64,000 nt of DNA, taken from the NCBI RefSeq assembly GCF_002266435.3, contig NZ_CP029426.2, positions 3,192,001 to 3,256,000 on the forward strand, in the 5' to 3' direction. A model generated the notes under the pieces. The model was not told the DNA's origin, ran no database searches, and was given only the letters and a program-made list of their open reading frames with translations. The stretch comes from Bradyrhizobium amphicarpaeae (GTDB lineage Bacteria > Pseudomonadota > Alphaproteobacteria > Rhizobiales > Xanthobacteraceae). Position numbers and translations under genes: made by a program. How positions within the stretch are numbered: position 1 is the first letter of the stretch; every line of letters begins with the position of its first letter. Positions 61,245 through 64,000 of the stretch are shown here, piece by piece.

Positions 61245-61982
61245 ATGGACAAAGCTCACGACGTGCTGATCCGGAACCTTTCCGAGCACACCGCGCTGGA
61301 CGCGGAGGATCTTGCCGAGATCCGCGCGCTCACCTTCACGCAGCGCGATTTCGAGCCGAATGAGGATTTCATCCGTCAGGGCGAAGAGCCGGAACATTCG
61401 GCGCTGGTCGTTTCAGGCATGGTCGCGCGCTACCACCTGCTCGGCACCGGGGGGCGGCAATATCTGTCCTTCCACCTGACAGGCGACCTGCCGGATTCCC
61501 AGGCGCTGTTCATCGACCAGATGGATCACGGTCTGAGCGCTCTGGGACCGGCTACGGTGGCCTTCATCCCGCATCGCGAATTGTTCAGGGCTTTCCGGCG
61601 CCGCCCCACATTCGCGCACTCGGTCTGGCGCGAGACGCTGCGCGACGCCGCGATCTTTCGCGAGGCCATCACCAACAACAGCGCCCGGCCGATGCAGGCC
61701 CGCATGGCGCATCTGTTCTGCGAGCTGTTCTACCGCGCCCGCGCCGCGCAGCTCGTCCGCGGCAATCGCTTTCGCGTGCCGATCAGCCTGGCGCAGCTCG
61801 GCGAGACGCTGGGCATGGCGATCGCGACCGTGAACCGGACGCTCGCTGACCTCAGGCGGAGCGGCACGATGGATCTGCGCGACGGGGAGCTCATCGTCCT
61901 GAAATGGCGCGAGCTGCAGCGGCTCGGCGATTTCAACCCGGCCTATCTGCATCTGAAGCGCCAGTCGGCGCCCCAGGCCTGA
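61245..61982 (+). CDS. Crp/Fnr-family transcriptional regulator (second)
   Basis: 245 residues, opposite in direction to the others. A cyclic-nucleotide-type beta-roll (FEPNEDFIRQGEEPEHSALVVSG, then YLSFHLTGDLPDSQALF) precedes the DNA-binding wing with LAQLGETLGMAIATVNRTLADLRRSG near 195. As in the first, no FNR-type cysteine ligands are visible. Similarity in the DxxxFPxYL-like C-terminal (LGDFNPAYLHL vs LADFTPDYLT) with the first protein suggests they are paralogues from a duplication. Confidence 0.9.
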   Translation: MDKAHDVLIRNLSEHTALDAEDLAEIRALTFTQRDFEPNEDFIRQGEEPEHSALVVSGMVARYHLLGTGGRQYLSFHLTGDLPDSQALFIDQMDHGLSALGPATVAFIPHRELFRAFRRRPTFAHSVWRETLRDAAIFREAITNNSARPMQARMAHLFCELFYRARAAQLVRGNRFRVPISLAQLGETLGMAIATVNRTLADLRRSGTMDLRDGELIVLKWRELQRLGDFNPAYLHLKRQSAPQA

Positions 61983-61994
61983 GGCGATCGGGCG

Positions 61995-62711
61995 CTAGCC
62001 GCCGGCCGTTGCCGCGCCAAGCACCTCGTCGAAATGCTTCCTCACCCAATCGTTGCAGCAGCAGGCTCTGGCTTCGAGCGCGGTGCCGTCGAGGATCAGG
62101 ATCGCGCCGCGGCGGGTCGCGAGGATGCGCCTGGCCTTGAACATCTGGATGACGCGGCTGGCATAGCTGCGGGAGACGCCGAGCATGCCGGCGAGCTGCT
62201 CGTGCGTGAGGGGGATCTCGGCCCCGCCGACACTCGCTTTCGCCGAGATGATCCACTTGGCGGCGCGCTGCTCGATCGAGTGGGCGGCGTTGCAGGCCGC
62301 GGTCTGCAGCAGCTGCGCGAACTGGCAGTCGGCGTAGCGTGAGAAGACCTCCTGGAGCGTCGCCGATCTCTGCTGCGCCTGCTCCAGCGCGCGCAGCGGC
62401 AGCCTGACCAGGGTGCCGCCCAGCTTCACGACGATGCGCGAATAAGCGAGCGAAGGGCTGCGGCCGGCGGCAAGGCCGACCGCACCCTCACGTCCCACCA
62501 GCAGGCTTTCGACCTCGCGATCGTCCTCGACCGGCACGGCGAACGATACCAGCGCGGGACCGCAGGGAAAATGCACCGCCGCAACCTCGTCGCCGGCGTG
62601 ATGAAGGACGTGGCTCGCCGCGAGTTCGACCGGCTGGAGGTGAGGCGCGAGCAGTTCGAAATCCTGGGGGGTGAGCTGCCGGAGCAGATCGTTCGGGGGC
62701 CGACCGGTCAC
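61995..62711 (-). CDS. Crp/Fnr-family transcriptional regulator (third)
   Basis: 238 residues from a GTG at 62711, the most natural start; the frame runs on to 62798 but has no similarity. A nucleotide-binding-like domain with LHHAGDEVAAVHFPCGPALVSF precedes the helix-turn-helix near 175-200 (LTHEQLAGMLGVSRSYASRVIQMFKARRIL). Several Cys near the end (ARACCCNDW) are unusual and could bind metal or sense redox. It is less similar to the other two than they are to each other. It converges on the second gene with a 12-bp gap. Confidence 0.88.
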   Translation of the reverse strand: MTGRPPNDLLRQLTPQDFELLAPHLQPVELAASHVLHHAGDEVAAVHFPCGPALVSFAVPVEDDREVESLLVGREGAVGLAAGRSPSLAYSRIVVKLGGTLVRLPLRALEQAQQRSATLQEVFSRYADCQFAQLLQTAACNAAHSIEQRAAKWIISAKASVGGAEIPLTHEQLAGMLGVSRSYASRVIQMFKARRILATRRGAILILDGTALEARACCCNDWVRKHFDEVLGAATAGG

Positions 62712-62898
62712 AGTTTCTTCTCTTGGCTGGCCGGGAATCGGCGCCAGCCAGAACCCTACGTTTCCGTGGCGGGACCGACGGTTCCAAAGTGCACACAAGG
62801 GCTCTTCAGCGGTCGAGAAGTTGGCGCGCGGGCGGTGCGAAGTCCGTCAGTTCGGCCGGCGGCCGCCGGGGGCAGTGACGATCATCACCCGAAGCGCA

Positions 62899-63135
62899 TC
62901 ATCCGAAGCGTGTTTGGCGATCCCACGCGGAGCGGTGCAGCACCGCGTGCGCGCGATAGGCGTCAATCGCCTTGTTGGCGAGCATCAGCTGCCGGCGTTC
63001 GCCGATCTTGAGCTGGGCTTCGATGGCGTCGAGAAGGACGTTGGCGCTCTCGTCGGGCGGGCCGAGCTCGCCGCTCTGCTCGAGGCAGCTCCAGGCGATG
63101 AAGAATGCGCTTTCGACGGTGCAACGAATGGTCAT
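62899..63135 (-). CDS. Small hypothetical protein
   Basis: 78 residues from the ATG at 63135. The sequence is helical (FFIAWSCLEQSGELGPPDESANVLLDAIEAQLKIGERRQLMLANKAIDAY in pieces) with no signal or clear domain. High GC3 and a sensible start support a gene. It lies between the third Crp/Fnr gene and the alcohol dehydrogenase, all read leftward. Confidence 0.6.
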   Translation of the reverse strand: MTIRCTVESAFFIAWSCLEQSGELGPPDESANVLLDAIEAQLKIGERRQLMLANKAIDAYRAHAVLHRSAWDRQTRFG

Positions 63136-63211
63136 GCGCTGCCAACGCGGCGGGGCCGCAGGCGTTCCGCGCGGCAAGCGCGACTTGCGCCGGGCCCGCC
63201 GCAGCGACAAG

Positions 63212-64000
63212 TCAGTTCTTCAGGACGATGCGGCCGACGACCTTGCCGGCGCGCAGCTCGTCGATCCATTTCTGGACGTCGCCCATCGGCTCCTCGCGCA
63301 TCGGCGTCGGCTTGATCTTGCCGGCGCGCGCCAGTGCCATCAGCTCCTGGGCCTCGGCGAGCGTGCCGACCATGAAGCCTTCGATGGTCATGCGCTTGTA
63401 GACCCATTGCACCATCGGCAGCGTGAATTGGCCGCCCATCAGGCCGGAGACCACGATCTTGCCGCCGCGCGCGGCGACCGCGACCGCAAAGGCCATCGAC
63501 TTCTCGTTGCCGGCGAAATCGACGATCTCGTCGAAGCCGCCTTCGGTCTCCTTCAGGATGCGCTTGATCACGTCGGGCTCGGACGGGTCGTAGGCGACGG
63601 CGGCACCGTTGTTCAGCGCGGTATCGCGCGCGGCCGGCGAGAGGTCGGCGACCGTGATCGGCTGCTTGAACATCGCCTGCGCGAACGACAGGCCCATCAT
63701 GCCGACGCCGCCGAGACCGATCAGCAAGAGGTTGCGCTGGCGGGGACGGTCGACCAGGCGCTTGAGCGCGCCATAGGCGGTGACGCCCGAGCACATCAAG
63801 GTCGCGGCCTGGTTGACGGGCAGGGGATCGTAGTCGAGCAGGTATTTCGCGTCGGGCACCAGCACGTGGGTGGCGAAGCCGCCGTCGATGGAGACGCCGA
63901 GGAAGCGCTGCTTGACGCAGAGATTCTCGTCGCCATTGGCGCAGTCGCGGCACTGGCCGCAGCCGATCCAGGGGAAGACGGCCTTCTTGGTGCCGACGAG
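63212..64000 (-). CDS. Zinc-dependent alcohol dehydrogenase, N-terminal part missing
   Basis: 263 residues visible; the frame is open to the right edge, so the start lies beyond 64000. The structural zinc cysteines CGQCRDC followed by NLC are read on the minus strand near 63940-63900. The Rossmann motif GLGGVGMMGLSFAQ, TVADLSP after strand 2 and the C-terminal KWIDELRAGKVVGRIVL fit medium-chain NAD-dependent alcohol dehydrogenases. It oxidises an unknown alcohol or reduces an aldehyde. The metal-ligand His/Glu pair of the catalytic zinc lies outside the window. Confidence 0.9.
   Translation of the reverse strand, partial: LVGTKKAVFPWIGCGQCRDCANGDENLCVKQRFLGVSIDGGFATHVLVPDAKYLLDYDPLPVNQAATLMCSGVTAYGALKRLVDRPRQRNLLLIGLGGVGMMGLSFAQAMFKQPITVADLSPAARDTALNNGAAVAYDPSEPDVIKRILKETEGGFDEIVDFAGNEKSMAFAVAVAARGGKIVVSGLMGGQFTLPMVQWVYKRMTIEGFMVGTLAEAQELMALARAGKIKPTPMREEPMGDVQKWIDELRAGKVVGRIVLKN

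Overview
The window is a high-GC chromosomal segment from an alphaproteobacterium, most likely Bradyrhizobium or a close relative. The evidence is strong G/C third-position bias, the ribosomal order rpsF-rpsR-DUF2232-rplI, the fabD-fabG-acpP-fabF-mltG-yicC-gmk cluster, a CcrM-type-lineage gene set (RF3, CvpA-PurF, RadA), and palindromic intergenic repeats of the kind scattered through Bradyrhizobium genomes. No tRNA, rRNA, CRISPR array, insertion sequence or phage gene was seen.

Layout. 0-0.5 kb: the tail of a phosphate transporter and, on the other strand, a guanidinium exporter (sugE/gdx) under a two-hairpin guanidine-II riboswitch. 0.6-9.4 kb (+): prfC, a secreted protein, an NnrU-like membrane protein, an acyl-CoA ligase with a mosaic codon pattern, a membrane-anchored TPR protein, a lipoprotein, der and an MFS pump. 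9.6-16.9 kb (-): a Liv-type binding protein, an NHL-repeat protein, an SDR, purF, cvpA and radA. 17.1-20.3 kb (+): a periplasmic binding protein whose stop overlaps the start of a membrane GGDEF-EAL protein, probably one signalling unit. 20.3-27.2 kb (-): a nine-gene operon led by a FadR-type regulator with a dehydrogenase, a polar-amino-acid-type ABC importer, RpiB, a ribokinase and a TauE/SafE exporter. 27.3-35.7 kb: glgX, a DUF3606 protein, a GT4 transferase and a divergent glycogen synthase (-), then treZ and a potassium channel (+). This block is bracketed by two direct copies of a 51-bp repeat.

35.8-39.6 kb (-): xthA, alr and dnaB, with a small Cys-rich secreted protein. 40-42.8 kb: small ORFs around a CRP-like palindrome, a CxxCH protein with a long charged tail, and a TetR-thioesterase pair. 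42.8-45.3 kb (-): rplI, DUF2232, rpsR, rpsF. 45.6-47.4 kb (+): a TetR regulator and a fatty-acid desaturase. 47.6-54.3 kb (+): fatty-acid synthesis genes, then mltG, yicC and gmk. 54.2-57.4 kb (-): a membrane protein, a secreted Gly-rich protein and a secreted caspase-like protease with a DUF4189 tail. 57.5-58.4 kb: dispersed repeats. 58.7-64 kb: a Tat-exported amidohydrolase, three Crp/Fnr-family regulators, two small proteins and the start-less end of a zinc alcohol dehydrogenase.

How it fits together. Housekeeping genes for translation, replication/repair, purines and fatty acids make a conserved backbone. The order rplI-dnaB-alr-radA-cvpA-purF that many alphaproteobacteria keep compact is here opened by about 20 kb (17-36.8 kb) of sensory, transport and storage/osmolyte genes. 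The most interesting units are the binding-protein/c-di-GMP pair, the repeat-flanked glycogen/trehalose/channel block, the exported caspase-like protease and the Crp/Fnr cluster.
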